Of a DNA stretch of 64,000 nucleotides, positions 57,087-64,000 are shown in pieces. Source of the DNA: Coriobacteriia bacterium (GTDB lineage Bacteria > Actinomycetota > Coriobacteriia > WRKU01 > JAENWW01); NCBI GenBank assembly GCA_016649875.1, contig JAENWW010000001.1:1-64000 (forward strand), given 5' to 3'. The notes beneath the pieces are model-generated. The model had not been told where the DNA came from. It made no database searches and saw nothing but the letters and a program-made list of their open reading frames with translations. Position 1 is the stretch's first letter. The number at the start of each line of letters is the position of its first letter. A program made the position numbers and the translations under genes.

Positions 57087-57518
57087 TTACGCGAGGATTC
57101 CGGCTTGGACCAATTCACCCGCGAGCTCCTCGACGGAAATATCGCTAATGTAATCCTCCCAATTCTTCGGATTCCACAGTTCGATGCGATCTCCGTCGCC
57201 ATTTACGATGACGGACTTTTCAAGGTCGGCAAACTCTCTCAGAGGCTGCGGAACGCGAATGCGCCCTGCCCCGTCAAGTTCGACAGGCGCTGATCCCGAC
57301 ATGAAATACCGACGTACCTTTCGAACACGCGGCTCGATGGAGCCTCCGGCGGTAAATGTCTTGAGAAATTCCTCGTACGCATCTTGGGAAAAGACTTGAA
57401 GGCATCCTTCAAATCCTTTTGCCACCACCAAATCGCCGACCAAGTTCTTACGAAAGCTAGAAGGAAGCGAGAGCCTTCCCTTTGCGTCGATCGTATGAAG
57501 GTGTGTTCCGGTAAACAT
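57087..57518 (-). CDS. mraZ: Transcriptional regulator MraZ
   Basis: A 143-residue protein with two SpoVT/AbrB-like halves carrying the DxxxR motifs 'DAKGRLSLPSSFRKNL' (from Asp11) and 'DGAGRIRVPQPLREF'. It forms ring oligomers and autoregulates the dcw operon by binding phased repeats at the promoter. First gene of the dcw cluster. Confidence 0.95.
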   Translation of the reverse strand: MFTGTHLHTIDAKGRLSLPSSFRKNLVGDLVVAKGFEGCLQVFSQDAYEEFLKTFTAGGSIEPRVRKVRRYFMSGSAPVELDGAGRIRVPQPLREFADLEKSVIVNGDGDRIELWNPKNWEDYISDISVEELAGELVQAGILA

Positions 57519-57579
57519 GGTTTAATCTTTGCTCTCAGTTGCCAAGTGCCTGGCTGGTCCAGATCTGTTCGTTAGCCAA

Positions 57580-57608
57580 AGATTACTCCACTTTATCCCC
57601 CTATGCAA
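57580..57608 (-). promoter_or_regulatory. mraZ (dcw operon) promoter
   Basis: TTGCAT (57603-57608) and TAATCT (57580-57585) lie 17 bp apart; the predicted start is about 55 bases before the mraZ ATG. The boxes are interleaved with MraZ-box-like repeats. Confidence 0.6.
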
Positions 57609-57635
57609 CACTTTATTAACTTTTCATCCCACTTT
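57589..57635 (-). promoter_or_regulatory. MraZ-box-like repeat array
   Basis: AAAGTG occurs three times on the minus strand, beginning at plus positions 57635, 57614 and 57594, spaced 21 and 20 nt, with a weaker AAAGTT between the first two. The spacing is near two helical turns and the unit matches the AAAGTG-type MraZ boxes known from other bacteria. It overlaps the -35 and spacer, so MraZ binding would block transcription. Confidence 0.6.
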
Positions 57636-57682
57636 CCGACCCCGTATCACACCGGATGTTCGGACGACATCGAAAAAATAAG

Positions 57683-57711
57683 TTGCACCGAGCAGCGGGA
57701 GTCGGTAGAAT
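57683..57711 (+). promoter_or_regulatory. Promoter of the divergent small membrane protein gene
   Basis: TTGCAC (57683-57688) and TAGAAT (57706-57711) lie 17 bp apart, giving a start about 30 bases before the ATG. It is divergent from the mraZ promoter, 75 bp away. Confidence 0.65.
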
Positions 57712-57747
57712 TGAGTGCGGATCGGTAACTACGCGAAAGGTTGAGCT

Positions 57748-57972
57748 ATGACACAATGGCTGTTTTCTGAAAATGTACCGGTAGTAATGAACAATTTCTT
57801 CTATCTGGTGTTCATTTTGCTGACCGTGATAGCCGTAGTATTCGGTGTTTATGCGGCAAAGGCTGCAAAGCGCAACGAGCAGTTCATTCCCGCAAATGCC
57901 GAGTGGGAGGCCAAACACGCCGAAGAGCTTGAGACAAAAGCGACCAAGAAAGCCGCAAAGGCTACCAAGTAA
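57748..57972 (+). CDS. Small single-pass membrane protein, unrecognised
   Basis: A 74-residue protein I do not recognise. It has one strong membrane helix (about 16-37), a short basic stretch ('AAKAAKRN'), then a charged Lys/Glu/Ala-rich tail ending in repeated 'KATKKAAKATK', likely cytoplasmic. AAAGG precedes the ATG, a good sigma-70-type promoter lies upstream and a terminator follows, so expression is likely. It is a lone plus-strand gene divergent from the dcw operon. Its role is unknown; the position invites a link with envelope or division but does not prove it. Confidence 0.7.
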   Translation: MTQWLFSENVPVVMNNFFYLVFILLTVIAVVFGVYAAKAAKRNEQFIPANAEWEAKHAEELETKATKKAAKATK

Positions 57973-58022
57973 TCTCTGTCAGCAGTACTGTTCGCGTTGA
58001 GGCACTCTCTACGCCGATAATT

Positions 58023-58048
58023 AAAAAAGCCCCTCGCAGGGGGCTTTT
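58023..58048. terminator. Bidirectional terminator
   Basis: A GCCCC/GGGGC stem is flanked by A6 on the left and T4 on the right. It can end both the small plus-strand gene and the convergent xerD. Confidence 0.88.
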
Positions 58049-58979
58049 AACGTTTGCGGGCTCTCGGATGCTTGAGGAGATATTCCTCTTTCATATAGCT
58101 CCGATCGACGTGCGTGTATATCTGTGTCGTCGAAAGGTCGGAATGGCCCAGCAACTCTTGCAGGCTGCGAAGATCCGCTCCCCCTTCGAGCATATGGGTC
58201 GCATAAGAATGACGGAGCATGTGTGGATGGATATCGTCCATGCCGACGGCTTCGCCGGCCGCTCTCACCATCCGAAATACCACTTCGCGTGAAAGCGGCC
58301 TCCCTCTCGTAGACAAGAACACGTTCGATGTCGCAGGCGGCAGACCGTGTTTCGGTTTGAGCAGAGGGCGTCCCGCTTCAAGGTACTTATGAAGTGCTTT
58401 AATCGCCACACTTCCGAGAGGAACGATGCGTTCCTTCGAGCCCTTTCCAAACACCCGCATCACTTCTTGATCGAACGCCACGTCGAGCATGGTCAAAGAG
58501 CATAATTCACTCACGCGCAAACCGCACCCGTACAAAACCTCCAATATAGCATGGTCTCGCAAAGAGACCGGATCGTCTCTGCCCGCGTACTGGTCGAGTA
58601 ACAAATCGACTTTTTCAATCGTAAGCACTTCGGGCAGATGTTGAGGTCGTTTGAGTTTTGGCAATTGAGCCGCCGGATGGGTTTTGCTCAGCCCCTCTGA
58701 AAGAAGAAATTTATGAAATCCTTTTATGGAGGCGATTTTTTGCTCTATGGAAGCGGATGCATATCCGGAGGTGCGGAGGCGCGCCATGTAGTCGACAATC
58801 ATATTTTTGGTCACTGCATCGATCGTCGGCACGTTCTTGTCATCGAGATATTCGAGATAATCATCGAGATTACGTTTATAACTCTCGATGGTATGGGGCG
58901 AAGACCCCTTCTCCACCGAAATATAGGCGAGATATTCGCGTAAAAGCGATGAAAACTTATGTGACTTTTCTTTGACCAT
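58047..58979 (-). CDS. xerD: Site-specific tyrosine recombinase XerD
   Basis: A 310-residue recombinase resolving chromosome dimers at dif. It has an N-terminal SAM-like DNA-binding domain (about 8-95) and a catalytic domain with Arg155 ('YGCGLRVSEL'), Lys179, His253-x-x-Arg256 ('HMLRHSYATHML'), His279 ('LLGHSDLSTTQIYTHV') and nucleophile Tyr288. All catalytic residues are present. It appears leaderless: TATACT lies six bases before the ATG and there is no ribosome site. Confidence 0.94.
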   Translation of the reverse strand: MVKEKSHKFSSLLREYLAYISVEKGSSPHTIESYKRNLDDYLEYLDDKNVPTIDAVTKNMIVDYMARLRTSGYASASIEQKIASIKGFHKFLLSEGLSKTHPAAQLPKLKRPQHLPEVLTIEKVDLLLDQYAGRDDPVSLRDHAILEVLYGCGLRVSELCSLTMLDVAFDQEVMRVFGKGSKERIVPLGSVAIKALHKYLEAGRPLLKPKHGLPPATSNVFLSTRGRPLSREVVFRMVRAAGEAVGMDDIHPHMLRHSYATHMLEGGADLRSLQELLGHSDLSTTQIYTHVDRSYMKEEYLLKHPRARKR

Positions 58980-58985
58980 GACACC

Positions 58986-58991
58986 AGTATA
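58986..58991 (-). promoter_or_regulatory. xerD -10 element, leaderless
   Basis: TATACT is followed by six bases and then the xerD ATG, so the transcript would begin at or next to the start codon. The -35 is weak (TTTTTC-like). Confidence 0.5.
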
Positions 58992-59035
58992 GCGATTAAG
59001 GTCGAGCAGAAAAACATACGCTTCGGCACATACCG

Positions 59036-59073
59036 ATGGTGCGCCCCGTCCGACAAAAGACGAAGCGCACCAT
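59036..59073 (-). other. Hairpin between ald and xerD
   Basis: ATGGTGCGC/GCGCACCAT form a nine-pair stem with a short inner GTC/GAC pair, after the ald stop. No U-run directly follows, so it is a weak terminator or processing hairpin. Confidence 0.5.
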
Positions 59074-59108
59074 TTCGTTGCGATGAAACGTTATGAAGCC
59101 GGATAGCC

Positions 59109-60221
59109 TTAGAGGAAATTGGCGACCGGGGTGTACTCGATGCCGTGCGCATCGGCAACGTCTCTGTAGGTGACCTTACCCTCGATGACGTTTGCTCCGA
59201 GTGCGAGAGCGGAATCCTCGGCGAGAGCCTTCTTCCAGCCCTTGTTCGCAAGCGCGAGGCCGTAACGAAGCGTCGCGTGATTGAGCGCACGAGTCGAGGT
59301 GTTGGGTACTGCTCCCGGCATGTTTGCCACGCCGTAGTGCAAAACGCCCTCGACGAAGTAGGTCGGATCGGCGTGGGTGGTTGCATGAGTGGTCTCGATG
59401 CATCCGCCCTGGTCTACGGCGACGTCGACGACGACGGAGCCCTTCTTCATCAAAGGAAGCATATCCTTCGTGAGCAACCAAGGAGTCTTGGCGCCCGGGA
59501 TGAGAACTGCGCCGATGACGATATCGGCCAAAGGAAGAACCTCGAGAAGGTTTCCGCGTGAGGAGTACAGCGTCTTGACGTTGGTACCCCACATTTCACT
59601 GATTTGACGAAGACGGGGAATGTTGACATCGAGAACGGTGACGTTTGCACCCATTCCGAATGCCACCTGCGCCGCATTGGAACCGACGACGCCGGCACCC
59701 AAAACGATGACGTTTGCAGGAGTTACCCCTGCGGTACCGCCCATCAAGACACCGCGACCGCCGGCAGTCTTCTGAAGATAGAAAGCAGCCACTTGTGCAG
59801 CCATGCGTCCGGCAACCTCGGACATGGGAGCAAGCAAAGGCAGCGAATGGTTAGGCAACTCGACGGTCTCATATGCGATGCAAACCGCGCCCGACTTGAT
59901 GAGTGCCTTGGTCTGAGCGAAATCAGGTGCCAAGTGCAAATAGGTATAAAGAATTTGTCCGGGACGAATTTTGCCGTACTCGGAAGGAATCGGCTCCTTG
60001 ACCTTTACGATCATCTCGGCGACTTCCCATACATCATCGGCAGTCGGAAGAATTTCGCAACCGACGGCCTTATACTCTCCATCGGCAAACGAAGAGCCTT
60101 CGCCGGCGCCTTTTTGTATGACGACTTTGTGTCCATGTCCCACATAGTCGGCCGCTGCCGAAGGAGTGAGTCCTACGCGGAACTCATTGTTCTTAATCTC
60201 GGTAGGTACACCAACGATCAT
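59109..60221 (-). CDS. ald: Alanine dehydrogenase
   Basis: A 370-residue NAD-dependent enzyme interconverting L-alanine and pyruvate plus ammonia. Seen are the N-terminal 'VGVPTEIKNNEFRVGLTPSAAADYVGHGH', 'YTYLHLAPD' and the Rossmann 'VIVLGAGVVGSNAAQVAFGMGANVTVLDVN'. The C-terminal 'GAVPNTSTRALNHATLRYGLALANKGW' is diagnostic of Ald. Start supported by GGAAGG. It provides nitrogen or alanine for wall synthesis in principle; no linked regulator is seen. Confidence 0.96.
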   Translation of the reverse strand: MIVGVPTEIKNNEFRVGLTPSAAADYVGHGHKVVIQKGAGEGSSFADGEYKAVGCEILPTADDVWEVAEMIVKVKEPIPSEYGKIRPGQILYTYLHLAPDFAQTKALIKSGAVCIAYETVELPNHSLPLLAPMSEVAGRMAAQVAAFYLQKTAGGRGVLMGGTAGVTPANVIVLGAGVVGSNAAQVAFGMGANVTVLDVNIPRLRQISEMWGTNVKTLYSSRGNLLEVLPLADIVIGAVLIPGAKTPWLLTKDMLPLMKKGSVVVDVAVDQGGCIETTHATTHADPTYFVEGVLHYGVANMPGAVPNTSTRALNHATLRYGLALANKGWKKALAEDSALALGANVIEGKVTYRDVADAHGIEYTPVANFL

Positions 60222-60330
60222 CTTAAAACCTTCCTACTCATCGAAGATGCCCCTATGACATCTTTAGTAATAATTATGCCAGTTTACTCCTACTCCGACT
60301 TCTTGTGAACACACGCAAGTTAACAGGTTG

Positions 60331-61494
60331 TTACGACTCGCATGCAAGGTAAGCTCCGAGCGTACCCGCGGCGAATGCCGCCTCGAAAAATGCCGGATCT
60401 TGTTCATAATTTCTCCGCATCGTAGTCACATGAATGCCTTTAAGCGCCCGCTCGTCATAGACCTCTTCTTCAAATACAAAGGCTTCGTGACCGACGGGAT
60501 TATCCATTTCATCGAGCTTTTTTTCAAGTGCGGCACGCATGGCATCGTCTTTGAGATAAGGAACCGCGATAAGCGCGCGACCCAAAGCGATGTTCTCGAG
60601 CGCCGAAATCGTGTGGTGGCTGACGACCCGATGGCGCTCGCGCTCATCAGAAAACGACATCCGTAAGCAGGCGATGGGCAGACCGTGCAAAGCCGTGACC
60701 GCATTTATCGCCTCGCCTTGTGCAACGCCGCCGTGCCCGAACGGCGTTCCGGTTCCAGCGACTCCCGGCCCGATGGCGACTATCAACACATCGCATGCGC
60801 CGATATGGCACGCGGCAAGCATCCCCGAATGCACATTGATTGCCTCGAGATCGCCTCCGAAGGCTTGCCCGGTGGCAACCGTCACATCGATGAGACCTTT
60901 TGCTTTGCACTCACCCACGACTTTGGAAAGGTCGAGCGAAAGCGCAGCCTGATCGGTCATGACGTATCCGACACGTAAGTGAGAAGCCCGTGCTTTGATT
61001 GCGGCGGCGACCAAAGGAACTTGGCTGTGCAGACCGCAGCACACAACGGGAATATGGTCGATATCACGCGCATGTTCCATAATTTTATGATGAGGAGATT
61101 CTTGCGCCTCCACCGAGAGGACATCTCGCTGCATCGGCGTGTAGCGCAACTTCATGATATGACCGCCGCTCGGTGCCGGGTCATCGAGCGCAATCCCGCT
61201 AGGGACGGTATCGGGATCGACGCGAGCGACGATTATATGCTTCCCACCGGTTCCGAGTCCCAAATCGACCGCGGTCGTATTGAGCAAAACGCGGTCTCCG
61301 ACCGTGACGGTACCGACGAGAGAGACAAAACATAGGGCGATGCCCGATCGATCGTCGTCGAGCGCGACCTCATATTCAAAAACGCGAGAAGCGGCAGCCT
61401 CCATGGCAATGACACCAGAATCATCGCCGCGTCCGATTGTCGCGACATCGGCGGATCCCTTAAGGTTTGTAACCGTTGCCCATACGAGTTTCAC
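60331..61494 (-). CDS. DUF3866 family protein
   Basis: A 387-residue protein of uncharacterised family DUF3866. Seen are 'KGSADVATIGRGDDSGVIAMEAAA'-like opening blocks, 'GGHIMKLRYTPMQRDVLSVEAQESPHH', 'VCCGLHSQVPLVAAAIKA', and a Gly-rich 'AIGPGVAGTGTPFGHGGVAQGEAINAV'. Soluble, no signal peptide. Probably starts at GTG. It lies 37 bp after pyrG in the same direction. No function can be claimed. Confidence 0.85.
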   Translation of the reverse strand: MKLVWATVTNLKGSADVATIGRGDDSGVIAMEAAASRVFEYEVALDDDRSGIALCFVSLVGTVTVGDRVLLNTTAVDLGLGTGGKHIIVARVDPDTVPSGIALDDPAPSGGHIMKLRYTPMQRDVLSVEAQESPHHKIMEHARDIDHIPVVCCGLHSQVPLVAAAIKARASHLRVGYVMTDQAALSLDLSKVVGECKAKGLIDVTVATGQAFGGDLEAINVHSGMLAACHIGACDVLIVAIGPGVAGTGTPFGHGGVAQGEAINAVTALHGLPIACLRMSFSDERERHRVVSHHTISALENIALGRALIAVPYLKDDAMRAALEKKLDEMDNPVGHEAFVFEEEVYDERALKGIHVTTMRRNYEQDPAFFEAAFAAGTLGAYLACES

Positions 61495-61531
61495 TGCTTA
61501 AATCAGCCTCTTTTTCACACCGGAATACGAG

Positions 61532-63142
61532 TTAACGTGCATCCTTGTAGGCCACCGAAGCGCCGATGAAATCGCGAAAGAGCGGTGCGGGACGAGTCGG
61601 CCGGCTCTTGAACTCGGGGTGTCCTTGGCTTCCGACGAACCATGGATGATCTTTGAGTTCGATCATCTCGACGAGTTTTCCATCGGGTGAAACGCCCGAT
61701 ATGACGAGTCCGGCTTCTTCGAGCCGTGTACGGTAATCATTGTTGATTTCAAACCGATGCCTATGACGCTCGGTGATATTTTCGCTACCGTATGCTTCAT
61801 AGCCCTTTGTTCCCGGCACCACTTTGCAGGGATACGATCCGAGGCGCATGGTGCCACCGAGGTCTTCGACGCCTTCTTGCTCACGCATGAGATCGACGAC
61901 GGGGTTGGGCGTGGCAGGATCGAACTCGACGGAGTTCGCTTTATCGAGTCCGGCGACATTGCGCGCAAATTCGGCGACGGCCATTTGCATACCGAGACAA
62001 ATACCGAGATAAGGTACTTTATTTTCACGAGCATAGCGCGCCGCGGCGATTTTACCTTCAGACCCACGCATACCGAACCCGCCGGGAACGAGGATACCGT
62101 CGAAACCGGCGAGCACCGTTTCGACTTCGGTCGGCTCGATTTCCTCGGAGTCAACCCACTGGACATCGACTTTATGTCCGTGGAACACGCCCGCATGGAT
62201 AAGCGCCTCGTGCACCGACAGATAGGCGTCGGGAAGCGAGACGTATTTGCCGACGAGGGCGATTCGGACTGTGCCGTCGAGTGTCGCCGCACGCTCCACA
62301 TAACGATCCCAGTCGGTCATCTCGGGCTCGGCGGCCGATAGCCCCAACCTCTTGATGACTTTCTCGTCGAAATGCTGCTCACGCAATGCTTTCGGGATGG
62401 CATAGATGGAGGGCATGTCGAGAGCGGTTAGAACCGAATCGTTGTCGACATCGCAGAAAAGCGCGATTTTACGAATGATGTCATCGTTGAGCTCACGCTC
62501 GCTGCGACACACGATGAAGTCGGGCACAACACCGATTGAGCGAAGTTCGGCGACCGAATGCTGCGTCGGCTTGGTTTTGAGTTCTTTTGAGGCATTGAGG
62601 TAAGGGATCAACGTTACGTGGACATAGCACACGTTTTCCCGACCTTTATCTTTTCGAAGTTGACGAATCGCTTCGATGAATGGCAGCGACTCGATATCGC
62701 CGACGGTACCGCCGACCTCGGTAATCACGACATCGGCCCCCGATTCCTCGGCAAGTCGATTGATGCGCGATTTAATTTCGTTGGTGACATGGGGAATGAC
62801 TTGCACGGTTCCGCCGAGGAAATCTCCGTGACGCTCCTTATTGATGAGCGTTTGATACACGGAACCGGCGGTCACGTTGCTGTCACGCGAAAGAGATTCA
62901 TCTATGAAGCGCTCGTAATGCCCCAAATCAAGATCGGTCTCGGCGCCGTCGTCGGTCACATAGACCTCGCCGTGCTGAAAGGGACTCATGGTGCCGGGGT
63001 CCACGTTGAGATAGGGGTCGAGCTTTTGGAGAGTGACTTTGAGACCACGCGACTTCAGTAAACGTCCGAGTGAGGCTGCGGTAATTCCCTTACCGAGCGA
63101 GGAAACGACTCCTCCGGTTACAAAGATGTGTTTAGTCGTCAT
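61532..63142 (-). CDS. pyrG: CTP synthase
   Basis: A 536-residue enzyme making CTP from UTP, ATP and glutamine. The synthase domain has '[29 protein letters not shown]'; the class I glutamine amidotransferase domain has '[15 protein letters not shown]', nucleophile Cys in 'YLGICLGMQ' and His/Glu in '[12 protein letters not shown]'. Length is normal. In actinobacteria pyrG lies beside steAB and xerD, as here. Confidence 0.97.
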   Translation of the reverse strand: MTTKHIFVTGGVVSSLGKGITAASLGRLLKSRGLKVTLQKLDPYLNVDPGTMSPFQHGEVYVTDDGAETDLDLGHYERFIDESLSRDSNVTAGSVYQTLINKERHGDFLGGTVQVIPHVTNEIKSRINRLAEESGADVVITEVGGTVGDIESLPFIEAIRQLRKDKGRENVCYVHVTLIPYLNASKELKTKPTQHSVAELRSIGVVPDFIVCRSERELNDDIIRKIALFCDVDNDSVLTALDMPSIYAIPKALREQHFDEKVIKRLGLSAAEPEMTDWDRYVERAATLDGTVRIALVGKYVSLPDAYLSVHEALIHAGVFHGHKVDVQWVDSEEIEPTEVETVLAGFDGILVPGGFGMRGSEGKIAAARYARENKVPYLGICLGMQMAVAEFARNVAGLDKANSVEFDPATPNPVVDLMREQEGVEDLGGTMRLGSYPCKVVPGTKGYEAYGSENITERHRHRFEINNDYRTRLEEAGLVISGVSPDGKLVEMIELKDHPWFVGSQGHPEFKSRPTRPAPLFRDFIGASVAYKDAR

Positions 63143-63178
63143 GGGTAATCAAAATCTCCTTATATATCGGCAAAACAT

Positions 63179-64000
63179 CTATTTCAAATTGTCGGGCGTT
63201 TTATCGGAAACACCAGTTTTAAGTCTACCAAGATTATCGAGCTTTGAAAGAAATTTGTTTCCCTCGATAACTTTTGAGAAGGATATTTTTTCGCTCATAA
63301 GATTAAGCAGCAAGATGAGAACAAGGTAAATCGCGATAAGCGAAAAATTCAAGCCGAAGCGAGTGAGAATGTAGGCACCGACCAAAACCCCCATGGCGTT
63401 CGCCCCCGCGTCTCCGAGCATTCCCTTTTCTCTTACGTCGAGACCGACCACCACAAAAACAGGAACGAGAAGCACTGTCGCATCGGCTATGAAATGTTGC
63501 AGCGAAGGCGCAACGGGGGATGTCGGCGACAGCACGGAAAAAGCCAGCCCGATTACCGCCAAAACGCCGTAGACTTTCGACGCACGCCCCGGACGAAGGT
63601 CGGTCAAATTCAAAAGATTGCTCGTCAGCGCTATGGCGAAACCGACGAGAATCACATAGGCTATTTTTTCAAACGACGAGGAACCGTTGACGATGAACAG
63701 CTTTGCGCCGAGGCGATATGCACCATAAAGAGAGGCGAATCCGATTCCGAAGAGCTTGAGGCCTCCAGTTGTCAATTTTCCCTGAAAAAGGCTTTTGATG
63801 TGTCCTTTGAATCCCCGTGACGAACTCGATCCATACGTATCGTCGATGAAACCGAAAACGAAGGCGACGACGACGAGCAAAACGACGACACGTAAATCAA
63901 TCGTGACGATTGCGCCGAAATCGGGCGCGAAAATGCGGGATATCATTTCAAAAATCCATAAGCCGATCGCCCAAAACAACCAGACGATCCCCAAACCGTA
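63179..64000 (-). CDS. Glycosyltransferase-4-like (MraY/WecA fold) membrane protein, 5' end outside window
   Basis: At least 273 residues; the frame is open to the window edge, so the N-terminus is missing. It is a polytopic membrane protein of the phospho-sugar transferase fold, with 'FGFIDDTYGSSSSRGFKGHIKSLFQGKLTTGGLKL', 'NLLNLTDLRPGRASKV' and 'GMLGDAGANAMGVLVG'. These differ from true MraY motifs (NLTDGLDGLA, MGDTGSLALG), so the enzyme and substrate are uncertain. It lies 36 bp before pyrG. In related genomes such genes often accompany steAB-like genes. Confidence 0.8.
   Translation of the reverse strand, partial: YGLGIVWLFWAIGLWIFEMISRIFAPDFGAIVTIDLRVVVLLVVVAFVFGFIDDTYGSSSSRGFKGHIKSLFQGKLTTGGLKLFGIGFASLYGAYRLGAKLFIVNGSSSFEKIAYVILVGFAIALTSNLLNLTDLRPGRASKVYGVLAVIGLAFSVLSPTSPVAPSLQHFIADATVLLVPVFVVVGLDVREKGMLGDAGANAMGVLVGAYILTRFGLNFSLIAIYLVLILLLNLMSEKISFSKVIEGNKFLSKLDNLGRLKTGVSDKTPDNLK

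Overview
The window is a compact bacterial chromosome segment of about 50% GC, almost entirely coding and almost entirely on the minus strand. It points to an actinobacterium of the Coriobacteriia type. The division cluster has ftsZ, sepF and divIVA but no ftsA. The order uvrA-uvrC-rapZ-yvcK-whiA-gap-pgk-tpi-secG is actinobacterial. RapZ has the actinobacterial Arg in its P-loop, MurE carries the meso-DAP motif DNPR, and the three tRNA genes encode their CCA ends. Class-level placement is inference; no rRNA is present. I see no insertion sequence, prophage, CRISPR array or defence island.

Region 1 (1-6000) has hpf, tRNA-Gly and tRNA-Cys, a HAD hydrolase, CcdA, an EamA exporter and a two-gene unit. 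In that unit a radical-SAM-like protein lacking the three-cysteine motif overlaps a B12-binding radical SAM enzyme. A tRNA-Leu follows. Region 2 (6000-12000) is a complete peptide ABC importer, oppABCDF. Region 3 (12000-24900), read from uvrA leftward, holds nucleotide excision repair (uvrA, uvrC), the rapZ-yvcK-whiA regulatory trio, the lower glycolytic genes (gapA, pgk, tpiA, gpmI) and secG.

Region 4 (25000-26345) is a small plus-strand operon: a PduO-type corrinoid adenosyltransferase and LarE. Region 5 (26337-42100) runs leftward from ftsZ: pgeF, an inserted pstSCAB-phoU phosphate operon, yggS, sepF, proC, yggT, divIVA, yggU, then ileS behind a T-box-like leader, lspA, rluD and mtnA. Region 6 (42338-57518) is the dcw cluster in the order mraZ-rsmH-ftsL-ftsI-murE-murF-mraY-murD-ftsW-murG-murC-murB-ftsQ, with many overlapping starts and stops that imply translational coupling. 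The mraZ promoter sits inside a helically phased array of MraZ-box-like repeats. ftsZ has its own promoter, a 17-nt palindrome at its probable start point, and its own strong terminator.

Region 7 (57700-64000) has a divergent 74-residue membrane protein gene, then xerD (probably leaderless), alanine dehydrogenase, a DUF3866 protein, pyrG and a glycosyltransferase-4-like membrane protein cut by the window edge. This resembles the conserved actinobacterial steA-steB-pyrG-xerD neighbourhood.

Most genes are housekeeping. The points most worth following up are the Cys-motif-less radical-SAM-like partner gene, the short T-box-like leader of ileS, the Pst operon embedded in the division locus, the palindrome at ftsZ, and the large insertion in MtnA.
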